DNA from: DATEOR01 sp963841425
GTDB lineage: Bacteria; Actinomycetota; Thermoleophilia; Gaiellales; Gaiellaceae
Reading direction: 5' to 3'
DNA length: 64,000 nt
Assembly: GCA_963841425.1 (NCBI GenBank)
Contig: CAWJCL010000001.1
Coordinates: 186,001 to 250,000 of the forward strand
The translations under genes were made by a program, and so were the position numbers. Each line of letters begins with the position of its first letter. The first letter of the stretch is position 1. Below the pieces are notes generated by a model. The model was not told the origin of the DNA and made no database searches. It worked only from the letters and a program-made list of their open reading frames with translations. Below, in pieces: positions 25,805-35,017 of this stretch.

Positions 25805-26851
25805 GTGAACGGTAACCGTAGGTGGTCGTGGCTTGCGCTCCTGGCTCTGCTGACGGCTGCGGTCGCCATTGCGGCGGCCGGCTGTGGCGGCGGCGACGAG
25901 GGCGACACGAGCGGTGCGGCCGCGAGCACTCCGAGCGAGACAACAGGTGGCGAGGCCATCTCGGTCGGCCTCGTGACCGACATCGGCGGTCTGAACGACC
26001 GCGGCTTCAACTCGCTGGCGAACCAGGGGCTCGAAAACGCGAAGAGCCAGCTGGGCGTCACGGGTGACGTCCTCGAGTCCAAGTCCGATGCCGACTACAT
26101 CCCGAACCTGTCCGAGTTCGGTCAGAAGGGGTCGAACCTCGTCGTGTCGGTCGGCTTCCTGATGACGGATGCGACCGCACAGGCGGCGAAGGCGTTCCCG
26201 GACTCGAACTTCGCGATCGTGGACTCGGCATTCGATCCTGCGATCCCGAACGCACAGGGCCTCCTCTTCAAGGAGCAGGAGGCGGGTTGTCTCGTCGGCG
26301 TGGTGGGTGCGCTCACCTCGAAGACCGGCACGATCACGTGGGTCGGCGGCCAGAAGATTCCGCCCGTCGATCGCTTCATCGCCGGCTACGAGTACTGCGC
26401 CAAGCAGGCGAACCCGGACATCAAGGTCTCGGGGTCGTACTCCGACGACTTCGTCGACCAGGCGAAGTGCAAGGAGATCGCGCTCGACCAGATCTCCAAG
26501 GGCTCCGACGTGGTCTTCCAGGTTGCCGGCGGTTGCGGCCTCGGCGCGCTGGACGCCGCGAAGCAGGAAGGCGTCTGGGGCATCGGCGTCGACGCCGACC
26601 AGTCGTTCCTCGGGGATCACATCCTCACCAGCGCAGTGAAGCGCGTCGATGTGGCCGTCTTCAAGACGATCGAATCGGTCCAGAACGGCACCTTCACGGG
26701 TGGCGGAGTGACGACGTTCGGCCTCGCCGAGGACGGCGTCGCGCTCGGCAAGGTGAGCTCGGAAGTGCCGCAGGACGTCATCGACACCGTCGACGAGTAC
26801 AAGCAGAAGATCATCGACGGGGAACTCGACATCCCGGACACGGTCGACTAA
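25805..26851 (+). CDS. BMP-family nucleoside ABC transporter substrate-binding lipoprotein
   Basis: The 348-residue protein has a lipoprotein signal peptide with lipobox AAGC (Cys 27), then a BMP/Med/PnrA-type domain: ISVGLVTDIGGLNDRGFN, NLVVSVGFLMTDA, QEAGCLVGVVGAL, VVFQVAGGCGLGAL and GVDADQ. Family members bind purine or other nucleosides (Bacillus NupN, Treponema PnrA). GTG 25805 is preceded by AAGGGAGG. The ATPase and two permeases follow after a strong hairpin, as in nupNOPQ. Confidence 0.9.
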   Translation: MNGNRRWSWLALLALLTAAVAIAAAGCGGGDEGDTSGAAASTPSETTGGEAISVGLVTDIGGLNDRGFNSLANQGLENAKSQLGVTGDVLESKSDADYIPNLSEFGQKGSNLVVSVGFLMTDATAQAAKAFPDSNFAIVDSAFDPAIPNAQGLLFKEQEAGCLVGVVGALTSKTGTITWVGGQKIPPVDRFIAGYEYCAKQANPDIKVSGSYSDDFVDQAKCKEIALDQISKGSDVVFQVAGGCGLGALDAAKQEGVWGIGVDADQSFLGDHILTSAVKRVDVAVFKTIESVQNGTFTGGGVTTFGLAEDGVALGKVSSEVPQDVIDTVDEYKQKIIDGELDIPDTVD

Positions 26852-26861
26852 GAGCACGTAC

Positions 26862-26890
26862 GTAAGGGGCGGGCTTGTCCCGCCCCTTAC
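26862..26890 (+). terminator. Perfect 12-bp hairpin between binding protein and ATPase genes
   Basis: GTAAGGGGCGGG (26862-26873) pairs perfectly with CCCGCCCCTTAC (26879-26890) around the 5-nt loop CTTGT. No U-run follows. It probably acts as a partial terminator or RNA-stabilising 3' end, giving more binding protein than transporter core. Confidence 0.7.
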
Positions 26891-26903
26891 ACTTCCCTCT
26901 CCC

Positions 26904-28430
26904 ATGGCGGAAGCGCCTCTTCTCGAGCTCAGGGGGATCACCAAGCGCTTCCCCGGAGTGGTAGCGAACGACGGGGTCGACTTCGACCTGCGCAAGGGCG
27001 AGGTGCACGCGCTCCTCGGGGAGAACGGCGCCGGCAAGTCGACGCTGATGAACATCCTCTACGGCCTCTACCATCCGGATGAGGGCGAGTTTCGGCTGAA
27101 CGGGAAGCCGCTGCGCATCAACTCGCCGCGCGAGGCGATCGATGCGGGGATTGGCATGGTGCACCAGCACTTCATGCTCATCCCGGTGATGACGGTGGCG
27201 GAGAACATCGTGCTCGCCGCGGAGCCGACGAAGGGCCCGTTCCTCGACGAGCGCGAGGCGGAGGAGCGCGTCCGCGAGCTCTCCGAGCGGTTCGGCCTGG
27301 CCGTCCGGCCCCATGCTCGCATCGAGTCGATCAGCGTCGGCATGCAGCAGCGGGTCGAGATCCTGAAGGCGCTCTACCGCGGCGCCGAGATCCTCATCCT
27401 CGACGAGCCGACCGCGGTCCTCACGCCGCAGGAGTCGAGCGAGCTCTTCGAGATCATCGACTCGCTCAAGGCTGAGGGGAAATCCATCGTTTTCATCACC
27501 CACAAGCTGAACGAGGTGCTCGAGATCGCAGAGCGCATCACCGTCCTGCGCCGCGGCAAGACGATCGACACGGTTCCGCGCGAGGGCGCGACGGAGGAGG
27601 GCCTCGCCCGCCTCATGGTCGGCCGCGACGTCATCCTCCGCATCGACAAGACCAAGGCGGAGCCGGGCGCGCCGCTCCTCACGGTCGAGGACCTCTATGT
27701 CGACGACGAGCGCGGGCTCGAGGCGGTTCGCGGCATCTCGCTGGACGTGAAGGCGGGTGAGATCGTCGGGATCGCCGGGGTCGACGGCAACGGCCAGTCG
27801 GAGCTCATCGACGCGATCACGGGCCTGCGCAGGCCGAAGGCGGGCCGCATCTCCGTCGGCGAGCGCGACGTCACCCGGGGCTCGCCGCGCGAGCGCCTCG
27901 ACGCCGGCATCGGCCACATCCCCGAGGACCGCCAGCTGCGTGGCCTCGTCCTCGATTTCTCGCTGGCGGAGAACATCGCGCTGCACGACTACCGCGAGGA
28001 GCCGGACTCGAAGTACGGCTGGCTCTTCCCGGGGCGGCTGATCGCGCGCGCCCGTACGCTCCTGAAGGAGTTCGACGTGCGCGGCGGCGCCCCGGAGACC
28101 CGAGCGTCGGCGCTCTCGGGCGGCAACCAGCAGAAGGTGATCGTCGCACGCGAAGTGTCCCGCGACCCGAGCGTCCTCGTCGCGGCCCAGCCGACCCGAG
28201 GCCTCGACGTCGGCGCGATCGAGTTCGTCCACCGCCGCCTCGTCGAGGAGCGGGACGAGGGGCGCGCCATCCTGCTCGTCTCCTTCGAGCTCGACGAGAT
28301 CCTGTCCCTCTCCGACCGGATCCTGGTCGTCTACGAAGGCCAGGTCGTCGCCGAGTACAGCCCGGACGTCTCCGAGGAGGAGATCGGACTCGCCATGGTC
28401 GGCGGAACGAGAAAGGCAACGGCAGCGTGA
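26904..28430 (+). CDS. Nucleoside ABC transporter ATP-binding protein (two ABC domains)
   Basis: The 508-residue protein fuses two ABC domains, as in sugar and nucleoside importers. The first has Walker A GENGAGKST, signature ISVGMQQRVEILKAL and Walker B ILILDEPTAVLTPQE. The second has Walker A GVDGNGQS (degenerate), signature LSGGNQQKVIVARE and a Walker B region VLVAAQPTRGLDVG, in which Gln replaces the usual acidic residue. This asymmetry is typical of the type. ATG 26904; the stop overlaps the next permease by GTGA. Confidence 0.93.
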   Translation: MAEAPLLELRGITKRFPGVVANDGVDFDLRKGEVHALLGENGAGKSTLMNILYGLYHPDEGEFRLNGKPLRINSPREAIDAGIGMVHQHFMLIPVMTVAENIVLAAEPTKGPFLDEREAEERVRELSERFGLAVRPHARIESISVGMQQRVEILKALYRGAEILILDEPTAVLTPQESSELFEIIDSLKAEGKSIVFITHKLNEVLEIAERITVLRRGKTIDTVPREGATEEGLARLMVGRDVILRIDKTKAEPGAPLLTVEDLYVDDERGLEAVRGISLDVKAGEIVGIAGVDGNGQSELIDAITGLRRPKAGRISVGERDVTRGSPRERLDAGIGHIPEDRQLRGLVLDFSLAENIALHDYREEPDSKYGWLFPGRLIARARTLLKEFDVRGGAPETRASALSGGNQQKVIVAREVSRDPSVLVAAQPTRGLDVGAIEFVHRRLVEERDEGRAILLVSFELDEILSLSDRILVVYEGQVVAEYSPDVSEEEIGLAMVGGTRKATAA

Positions 28431-29629
28431 GCGAGGGCGCGGGCGCGGGCACCGACTCCGGCTACGAGGTCGTGAGCCGCTGGTACTCGGGCCTCGGAGG
28501 CTTCTTCACGGCACTCGCGGCGGCCGTACTCGCCTTCTTCGTCGGCGGCCTCGTCGTCGTCGCGACCGGCCACGACCCGTTCGCCGCCTACAAGGCGATC
28601 TTCGCCGGCACGGGGCTCAACTGGTTCTTCCCCTGGGTGCAGGGCGACGAGCGCTTCAGCGCCGCGCTCGACCTCCAGCAGACGCTCATCATCACGACGC
28701 CGCTCATGCTCACCGCCCTCGCCGTGGCGTTCGCGTTCCGCTGCGGGATGTTCAACATCGGCGGGCAAGGCCAGTACTTCGTCGGCCTCTTGACCGCGCT
28801 CTACCTCGGTCATGCCCTTGAAGGGATGCCGCGCCCGCTGCACATCCTCGTGTGCTGCGTCGGCGCGATCCTCGGCGGCGCGGTCTGGGCCGGGATCGCG
28901 GGCTTCCTCAAGGCCGCCGTCGGGGCTCACGAGGTCATCTCGACGATCATGCTCAACTGGATCGCGCTCTGGGTCGGCAAGTACTTCGTCGAGCTCGGCG
29001 GCTTCATGCAGGGGAACGAGCCCGACGTGCCGCGATCCTACGACGTCGCCGACTCGGCCAAGATCTGGCCGATCTGGGGCGCGCTGCAACCGCTCCACGC
29101 GGGCATCTTCATCGCGCTCTTCGCGCTCGTCGTCTACCACTTCCTGCTGAACAGGACGACGCTCGGGTACGAGGTGCGCGCCGTCGGCTTCAACCCGGAG
29201 GCCGCTCGCTACGGCGGCATCAATGTCTCGAAGAACTACATCCTCGCCATGGGGATCGCGGGCGCCTTCGCGGGCCTCGCCGGCGCCGTGGACATCCTCG
29301 GCTGGAAGTTCCACCAGGCGATCAACGACTACGACGTCAGCTTCGTGGGCTTCATCGGGATCGCCGTCGCGCTCCTCGGGCGGAACAAAGCGGTCGGGAT
29401 CCTCTTCGCGGCGCTGCTCTTCGGGGCGCTGCAGGTCGGCACGTCGCCGAGACAGCTCTCAGGCACCGACTTCCCGCCCGAGCTCGCGACGAATCTCTCG
29501 ACGATGATCCAGGCGCTGATCATCCTCTTCGTCGGCGCCGAGCTCCTGATCGTCTACGCGTGGAACGCACGGAAGAAGGTCGGCATCGGACGTGGCTCGA
29601 CCCCAAGGGTGAAAGTGCAGGAGCTCTGA
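28427..29629 (+). CDS. Nucleoside ABC transporter permease 1
   Basis: The 400-residue hydrophobic protein belongs to the BPD_transp_2 permease family (NupP-like): about ten membrane segments, with AFRCGMFNIGGQGQY near residue 105 and the loop GYEVRAVGFNPEAARYGGINV that contacts the ATPase. GTG 28427 overlaps the ATPase stop, showing tight coupling. Confidence 0.9.
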   Translation: MSEGAGAGTDSGYEVVSRWYSGLGGFFTALAAAVLAFFVGGLVVVATGHDPFAAYKAIFAGTGLNWFFPWVQGDERFSAALDLQQTLIITTPLMLTALAVAFAFRCGMFNIGGQGQYFVGLLTALYLGHALEGMPRPLHILVCCVGAILGGAVWAGIAGFLKAAVGAHEVISTIMLNWIALWVGKYFVELGGFMQGNEPDVPRSYDVADSAKIWPIWGALQPLHAGIFIALFALVVYHFLLNRTTLGYEVRAVGFNPEAARYGGINVSKNYILAMGIAGAFAGLAGAVDILGWKFHQAINDYDVSFVGFIGIAVALLGRNKAVGILFAALLFGALQVGTSPRQLSGTDFPPELATNLSTMIQALIILFVGAELLIVYAWNARKKVGIGRGSTPRVKVQEL

Positions 29630-29636
29630 GGCCCTG

Positions 29637-30845
29637 ATGTCGGTCGCGGCGGCCATTCAGGACAGGAGCTGGCTCCGCCGGCTCGGCGAGACGACGTCGA
29701 TCGCCTGGTACGGCATCGGGCTCGGCCTGCTCGCCTTCTGGCTCGCGCTGCCGCCGTGGGACGTCCGCTTCGAGGGCGGGCCCATTGCGCTCGGCATCGC
29801 CGGCGTCGCCGCCGGCCTCTGGGCTGTCACGCGCGACGAGAGGCGGCTCGGCTGGTGGGCGATCGCCGTTGCGATCGGCGGGACCGCCGCCGCACTCTGG
29901 GCGCAGACGAAGGACACCGATTCCCTCGACGCGGTCGTCAACGCCGGCCTCTTCGCGGCGACGCTTCGCTTCGCGACCCCTCTCGCCTTCGCCGCGATGG
30001 GCGGCATCTTCTCCGAGCGCTCGGGGGTGATCAACATCGGGCTCGAGGGGATGATGCTCTCGGGCGCCTTCTTCGGGATCTGGGCGGCTGCCTGGAGCGG
30101 CTCGTGGGTCGTTGGGCTCCTCATGGCGATGGTCTTCGGGGGCGGGCTCGCGCTCATCCACGCGTTCTTCTCCATCCACCTGCGCGCCGACCAGATCGTG
30201 AGCGGCACGGCGATCAACTTTCTCGCGCTCGGGGTGACGGGCTACCTCTTCCGCTACATCTACGGGACGGAGGGAACGCCCTCGGACGTGTCCCGCGTCC
30301 CGACGGTCACCGTGCCCGGGCTCGACAAGATCCCGTTCATCGGCGACGTCATCGGCTCCATGAGCCTGATGATCTGGCTGATGCTCGCCCTCTTGATCGT
30401 GAGCTGGGCGGTGCTCTTCAAGACGCCGATCGGGCTGCGAATCCGCTCGGTAGGCGAGCATCCGAAGGCGGCGGACACCGTCGGGATCTCGGTGTACGGG
30501 ATTCGCTATGCCTGCGTCGTCGTGTCGGGGATGCTCGCCGCTCTCGGCGGCGCGTACCTCTCGATCGGGTTCGTCGGGTCGTTCAACGAGAACATGACCG
30601 TCGGCCGAGGCTTCATCGCCCTCGCCGCTGTGATCTTCGGGAAGTGGCGTCCGTTCCCGGCCTTTGCCGCGTGTCTCCTCTTCGGCTTCTCGAGCGGGCT
30701 GGCACAGCGCCTCCAAAACGAGGCGGGCATCTCGTCGAATCTCCTGCAGACCCTCCCTTATGTCCTCACGCTGATCGCGCTGATCGGCGTGGTCGGCCGC
30801 TCGCGCGGCCCGGCCGCAGTCGGTCGCCCGTACGTCAAGCAGTGA
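29637..30845 (+). CDS. Nucleoside ABC transporter permease 2
   Basis: The 402-residue protein is a second BPD_transp_2 permease (NupQ-like). It carries FSERSGVINIGLEGMML, the counterpart of the motif in permease 1, and the cytoplasmic loop GLRIRSVGEHPKAADTVGISV. About ten membrane segments. It starts 7 nt after permease 1 and overlaps a small membrane protein gene by GTGA. Confidence 0.9.
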   Translation: MSVAAAIQDRSWLRRLGETTSIAWYGIGLGLLAFWLALPPWDVRFEGGPIALGIAGVAAGLWAVTRDERRLGWWAIAVAIGGTAAALWAQTKDTDSLDAVVNAGLFAATLRFATPLAFAAMGGIFSERSGVINIGLEGMMLSGAFFGIWAAAWSGSWVVGLLMAMVFGGGLALIHAFFSIHLRADQIVSGTAINFLALGVTGYLFRYIYGTEGTPSDVSRVPTVTVPGLDKIPFIGDVIGSMSLMIWLMLALLIVSWAVLFKTPIGLRIRSVGEHPKAADTVGISVYGIRYACVVVSGMLAALGGAYLSIGFVGSFNENMTVGRGFIALAAVIFGKWRPFPAFAACLLFGFSSGLAQRLQNEAGISSNLLQTLPYVLTLIALIGVVGRSRGPAAVGRPYVKQ

Positions 30846-31171
30846 GCCGAAACCCGAAGGCGGTCTGGGCCTTCCTGACGGCCCTTGCGGCGCTCGCCGT
30901 GCTCGGGGGCGGGCTCGCGGCGGCGCATTACTCCGGCGATGTCGGTCTCTACCAGGCGATCCCGGCCGTCCCGATCGGCTTTCTACTCGCGTTCCTCTCG
31001 ATCCGCATGGCCCGCCGCGCGCGGCTCGACCACGACCGCTCGCTCGGCCGCATCGGAGGACGGGGGCTCGCCACCGTAGCCCGCATCCTGGGCGGGCTTG
31101 CGCTCCTGCTGGCGATCACAGGAGCGCTCGCACTGGGCGTGTTCGCCGTTCTCACACTGGCTTCGCAGTAG
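30842..31171 (+). CDS. Small three-segment membrane protein, unknown
   Basis: The 109-residue product has three hydrophobic stretches (about 8-27, 37-54 and 83-105) separated by a basic loop (RMARRARLDHDRSLGRIGGR). The GTG start overlaps the permease stop as GTGA, so it is translated with the nucleoside transporter. No family is recognised; an accessory role for the transporter or for the RodZ-like protein downstream is possible but unsupported. Confidence 0.6.
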   Translation: MSRNPKAVWAFLTALAALAVLGGGLAAAHYSGDVGLYQAIPAVPIGFLLAFLSIRMARRARLDHDRSLGRIGGRGLATVARILGGLALLLAITGALALGVFAVLTLASQ

Positions 31172-31189
31172 GGGCGACACCCCGGCCGC

Positions 31190-31195
31190 TACAAT
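31190..31195 (+). promoter_or_regulatory. Predicted -10 element for the RodZ-like gene
   Basis: TACAAT ends 10 nt before the GTG at 31206 and matches the TATAAT consensus at five of six positions. It implies a very short or absent leader. Confidence 0.5.
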
Positions 31196-31205
31196 CCCGT
31201 TCTCC

Positions 31206-31958
31206 GTGTTCGAGATCGGCAACAGCCTGCGTGAAGCTCGGCTGCGCCAAGGTTATGAGCTCCCTCGAGTAGAGGCGGATACCAAGATCCGCGCGAAGTA
31301 CCTGAGGGCGCTCGAGGAAGAGCGCTTCGAGGTCCTGCCCGGCGAGACATACGTCAAGGGCTTCCTGCGCACGTACGCGGAGTACCTGGGCCTGGACGGC
31401 CAGCTCTACGTGGACGAGTTCAATTCCCGCTTCACGAGAGAGGAGGAGGCGCTCGCGCCCCCACGGCCGCCGAAGCAGACCTCACGCTCGCGGGCAGTGG
31501 AGTCGAACTTCGTCATCGTCGCGCTGGCGGGGATCATCGCCGTGACGATCCTCGTCGTCGTCGCGTGGAAGTTCGGCTCGGCGGGGCCCGAAACGCCCAC
31601 GGAGATTCCTCCGGCCGTGAACACGCCTGCCGGCTCGACGGGCACGTCGACCAAGCAGGCGCCCGTCGCTCCGGCCCTGGGGAAGGCGAAGAAAACGAAG
31701 CTCGTCCTCTACGCGGACGGCGGCGACTGCTGGCTCCGCGTGCGCTCGAAGTCGGCCACGGGCAAGCTCCTCTACGAGGGCACCCTGCAGGCCGGGCAGA
31801 CCCAGCGCTTCGTGGACGCCAAGCGGATCTGGCTCCAGCTCGGGGCGCCCGCCTACCTCAGAGGCACGGTGAACGACAAGCGGATTCGCAACATGCCGAA
31901 CGGCCCCGCGATCGTGGTCGTCAAGCCTGACGGTCTTCAAGTCGTCTCGACCGCGTAG
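31206..31958 (+). CDS. RodZ-like helix-turn-helix membrane protein
   Basis: The 250-residue protein has a cytoplasmic RodZ-type HTH (IGNSLREARLRQGYELPRVE through YVKGFLRTYAEYLG, residues 3-68), one membrane segment (about 98-118) and an extracytoplasmic DUF4115-like domain (VLYADGGDCWLRVRS). RodZ links the MreB cytoskeleton to cell-wall synthesis in rods; no mreB is in this window. In Bacillus the homologue YmfM lies just before pgsA and cinA, matching the cinA neighbour here. GTG 31206 is supported by TACAAT upstream. Confidence 0.82.
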   Translation: MFEIGNSLREARLRQGYELPRVEADTKIRAKYLRALEEERFEVLPGETYVKGFLRTYAEYLGLDGQLYVDEFNSRFTREEEALAPPRPPKQTSRSRAVESNFVIVALAGIIAVTILVVVAWKFGSAGPETPTEIPPAVNTPAGSTGTSTKQAPVAPALGKAKKTKLVLYADGGDCWLRVRSKSATGKLLYEGTLQAGQTQRFVDAKRIWLQLGAPAYLRGTVNDKRIRNMPNGPAIVVVKPDGLQVVSTA

Positions 31959-33233
31959 TTGGCTCCTCCGCGGGCCGTCGTCGTCGTCACCGGTAGCGAG
32001 CTCGTCCGCGGCGACCGCCGCGACCTGAACGGCCCGTTCCTCGCGGGGGAGCTGACGCGGCTCGGTCTCGAGCCCGACCGCGTCGTCGTCGTGGGCGACC
32101 GCCGCGAGGAGCTCACTGCGGCGCTCGCGGACGGTCTCCAGGCCGATCTCTGCGTGACGTCGGGCGGGCTCGGGCCCACGCACGACGACCGTACGGTCGC
32201 GCTCCTGGCGGCTTCCACCGGACGCGTACTCTCGGTCGACGAGGCGCTCGCCGCCGAGATCGAGGCATTCTCGCGCGGTGTCGCCGAGCGCCTCCAGCGA
32301 CCCTTCGGCGACTTCATGCCCGGAGTCCGCAAGCAGGCATCCCTGCCGGAGGGAGGCGTTCCGCTCGGGCTCGCCGGGACCGCCCCGGCGATTCTCCTCG
32401 AGCACGACGAAGGCCGTGTGGCGATCGCGCTTCCCGGCCCGCCGTCCGAGCTCCGGCGGCTCTGGCCGAACGCCGTCGCCCACCCGGCGGTGCAGGCGCT
32501 GCTACGGAGGGCGAGCGCGCCGGCGCGCCGCTCCCTGCGCTTCTTCGGGCCCACGGAGTCGGGCGTCGCACGCGTCCTCGACGAGAACGGGGGAGGAGAA
32601 GGCTTCGAGGCGACCGTCTGCGCGCGCGACCTCGAGATCCACGTGGACCTCGTGGTGCGTCCCGGCGGAGAGACCGCCGCGGCAACGCTGGCCGATGCCC
32701 TGGTCGCCGCGTTCGCGGACGATCTCTTCGCCCGCGACGACGAACGGCCGGTGGAGGAAATCGTCCTCGACCTCTGCCGAGAGCAGAGCTTGACCCTGGT
32801 CACGGCCGAGTCCTGCACGGGGGGGCTGATCGGGGCGCGGCTGACCGAGGTGGCCGGGGCGAGCGACGTTTTCCTCGGCGGGGTGATCGCCTACTCCAAC
32901 GAGGTGAAGGAGGAGCAGCTCGGCGTCGCCGCTGAGCTGCTCCGAAAGCACGGGGCCGTGTCGGCGGAGGTCGGCGCCGCCATGGCCGCCGGGGCGCGCG
33001 AAGCGTTCGGGGCGGACCTCGCGATCGCGGATACGGGCATCGCGGGCCCGGGCGGGGGGACGCCGGAGAAGCCCGTCGGGCTCGTCTTTGTCTCCGTCGA
33101 AACTCCTTTCGGAGATTCGACGGAGCGGTTTCAGCTAGCGGGAGATCGCGAAGCGGTCAGGGCCCGGGCGTGCGCGCTTGCATTGCACCTGGTACGTCGG
33201 CATCTCGTCGCATTGCATGACGCTGATGCATGA
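31959..33233 (+). CDS. cinA: CinA family protein with nicotinamide-nucleotide amidase domain
   Basis: The 424-residue protein combines the N-terminal MoCF-like domain (VVVTGSELVRGDRRDLN, SGGLGPTHDD), which in CinA hydrolyses ADP-ribose, with the C-terminal PncC domain (LVTAESCTGGLIGARL, TGIAGPGGGTPEKPVGLV) that deamidates NMN. The start is a TTG immediately after the RodZ-like stop, with no better alternative nearby. cinA-recA linkage is widely conserved. The stop overlaps thpR (ATGA). Confidence 0.93.
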   Translation: MAPPRAVVVVTGSELVRGDRRDLNGPFLAGELTRLGLEPDRVVVVGDRREELTAALADGLQADLCVTSGGLGPTHDDRTVALLAASTGRVLSVDEALAAEIEAFSRGVAERLQRPFGDFMPGVRKQASLPEGGVPLGLAGTAPAILLEHDEGRVAIALPGPPSELRRLWPNAVAHPAVQALLRRASAPARRSLRFFGPTESGVARVLDENGGGEGFEATVCARDLEIHVDLVVRPGGETAAATLADALVAAFADDLFARDDERPVEEIVLDLCREQSLTLVTAESCTGGLIGARLTEVAGASDVFLGGVIAYSNEVKEEQLGVAAELLRKHGAVSAEVGAAMAAGAREAFGADLAIADTGIAGPGGGTPEKPVGLVFVSVETPFGDSTERFQLAGDREAVRARACALALHLVRRHLVALHDADA

Positions 33234-33793
33234 ATCCCCTCGCTAGGGTGGAAGGCGATGAGCGGCTTCGGCTCTTCTGCGCCCTGCTCCTGCCTCCCGC
33301 TGCGGTGGAGGGTCTCGTCGCCTGGCAGACGGCCGAGCTCGCCCCGCGGGGCGAGAAGCTGCGCCTCGTCTCGCCGGAGAACCTCCACGTCACGCTCGCG
33401 TTTCTCGGCACCACGCCTTCTGCCCGAGCGGGGGAGGTGGCCGAAGCCCTGCGAGACGTGTGCGCCGGCCGCGAGCCCCCGCTGTTCGCCGTGGGCCGCT
33501 ACCGCGAGACGCGGAGCGTGGCGATGATCGCGCTCACGGACGAAGGAGGTCGCGCGGAGAGCGTCGCGGAGGGGCTTTTCGCCGCCCTCGAGGAACGCGG
33601 CCTCTACCGGCGCGACGAGCGCCGCTGGCTGCCGCACGTCACGGTCGCGCGCTTTCGAGAACGCCCACGGCTTAGCCCGGCGCTTCCCGAGCTCGGCGAG
33701 GTCGCTCCGTCCGACGCGGCCGTGATGATTTCCCGTCTGCGTCCGGGCGGCGCGCGGTATGAAGTCTTCGAATCGGTGTCGTTAGGAGGTTGA
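33230..33793 (+). CDS. thpR: RNA 2',3'-cyclic phosphodiesterase (2H superfamily)
   Basis: The 187-residue protein has the two catalytic HxTx motifs of the 2H superfamily, HVTLAFLG (about residue 51) and HVTVARFR (about residue 136), spaced as in ThpR/LigT. These enzymes open 2',3'-cyclic phosphates at RNA ends. The gene overlaps cinA by ATGA and ends inside the recA leader, so the three genes form one unit. Confidence 0.92.
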   Translation: MNPLARVEGDERLRLFCALLLPPAAVEGLVAWQTAELAPRGEKLRLVSPENLHVTLAFLGTTPSARAGEVAEALRDVCAGREPPLFAVGRYRETRSVAMIALTDEGGRAESVAEGLFAALEERGLYRRDERRWLPHVTVARFRERPRLSPALPELGEVAPSDAAVMISRLRPGGARYEVFESVSLGG

Positions 33794-33798
33794 GCGCC

Positions 33799-34905
33799 TT
33801 GGAGCGTGAGCAAGCACTCGACGCCGCTCTGAGCCAGATCGAGCGGCAGTACGGCAAAGGAACGGTCATGAAGATGGGCGACCAGGCCCAGGTTGCGATC
33901 CCTTCGATCTCGACCGGGTCGCTCTCGCTCGACATCGCGCTCGGGGTGGGTGGCCTGCCTCGCGGCCGCATCGTCGAGGTCTTCGGCCCGGAGTCCTCGG
34001 GAAAGACAACGTTGGTCTACCACGTCATCGCCGAGGCTCAGCGGCGCGGCGGGATCTGCGCCTTCATCGATGCGGAGCACGCGATGGACCCGTCCTATGC
34101 CAGGCGCATCGGCGTGAACATCGACGACCTCCTCGTCTCGCAGCCCGACCACGGCGAGCAGGCGCTCGAGATCGCCGAGCTCCTCATCCGCAGCGGCGCA
34201 GTCGACGTCGTCGCAGTCGATTCGGTCGCCGCGCTGACCCCGAAGGCCGAGATCGAGGGGGAGATGGGGGACAGTCATGTCGGCCTGCAGGCGCGCCTCA
34301 TGAGCCAGGCGCTCCGCAAGCTCGCGGGCACGCTCAACCGCACGGGCACCGTCGCCCTCTTCACGAACCAGCTGCGGGAGAAGATCGGCGTCATGTTCGG
34401 CAATCCGGAGACCACTCCGGGCGGACGTGCGCTGAAGTTCTACTCGTCGATCCGGCTCGACATCAGGCGCATCGAGACACTGAAGGAGGGCGTCGAGGCA
34501 ATCGGCAACCGCGTCCGCGTGAAGGTCGTGAAGAACAAGGTCGCGCCGCCGTTCAAGCAGGCGGAGTTCGACATCATCTACGGGGAAGGGATCTCCTGGG
34601 AAGGAACGGTGCTCGAGGTCGGCCTGGAGAAGAAGCTCGTGCAGAAGTCGGGCTCGTACTTCAGCTACGGAGACGAGCGCCTCGGGCAAGGGCGGCAGAA
34701 CGCGACGGCCTTCCTGCGCGAGCATCCCGATATCGGCGAGCAGATTCTCCGCTCGCTCCAGACGGAGATCGGCCCCGACGCGGTCGTGTCCTCGCGACTC
34801 TTGCCCGTGAGCGGCGACGCGCCAAAGCCGAAGAAGGCAGACGCCGAGGCGGACACGGAGGCCGAGGCGGCCGAGCAGGCCGCGGACGAGGTCGCAGCCG
34901 CCTAG
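33799..34905 (+). CDS. recA: Recombinase RecA
   Basis: RecA forms filaments on single-stranded DNA for strand exchange and SOS signalling. The 368-residue protein has Walker A GPESSGKT, the DAEHAMDPSYA segment, Walker B VVAVDSVAAL, loop L1 EGEMGDSHVGLQARLMSQAL and loop L2 NQLREKIGVMFGNPETTPGG, with an acidic Ala/Glu tail. The TTG at 33799 was chosen because AGGAGG (33784-33789) lies 9 nt upstream; the in-frame TTG at 33790 abuts that site. No intein is present. A LexA-type box was not found. Confidence 0.97.
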   Translation: MEREQALDAALSQIERQYGKGTVMKMGDQAQVAIPSISTGSLSLDIALGVGGLPRGRIVEVFGPESSGKTTLVYHVIAEAQRRGGICAFIDAEHAMDPSYARRIGVNIDDLLVSQPDHGEQALEIAELLIRSGAVDVVAVDSVAALTPKAEIEGEMGDSHVGLQARLMSQALRKLAGTLNRTGTVALFTNQLREKIGVMFGNPETTPGGRALKFYSSIRLDIRRIETLKEGVEAIGNRVRVKVVKNKVAPPFKQAEFDIIYGEGISWEGTVLEVGLEKKLVQKSGSYFSYGDERLGQGRQNATAFLREHPDIGEQILRSLQTEIGPDAVVSSRLLPVSGDAPKPKKADAEADTEAEAAEQAADEVAAA

Positions 34906-35017
34906 GATCACCGCGCTTCGCAGGGCGGGCCCCGGGCGCGTCTCCGTCGAGCTCGACGGGGAGGCGTGGCGGACGGTCCCCGAGGGGGTCGTCGTCCGCT
35001 GCCGCCTCAGCGCAGGC

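Noticed and set aside
33790..33792. TTG 33790 as recA start
   Set aside because: It directly abuts the AGGAGG site; TTG 33799 has the proper 9-nt spacing and a normal RecA N terminus.
33780..33798. SOS/LexA box before recA
   Set aside because: No GAAC-N4-GTTC-type sequence is seen near recA; the gene lies inside the cinA-thpR unit.
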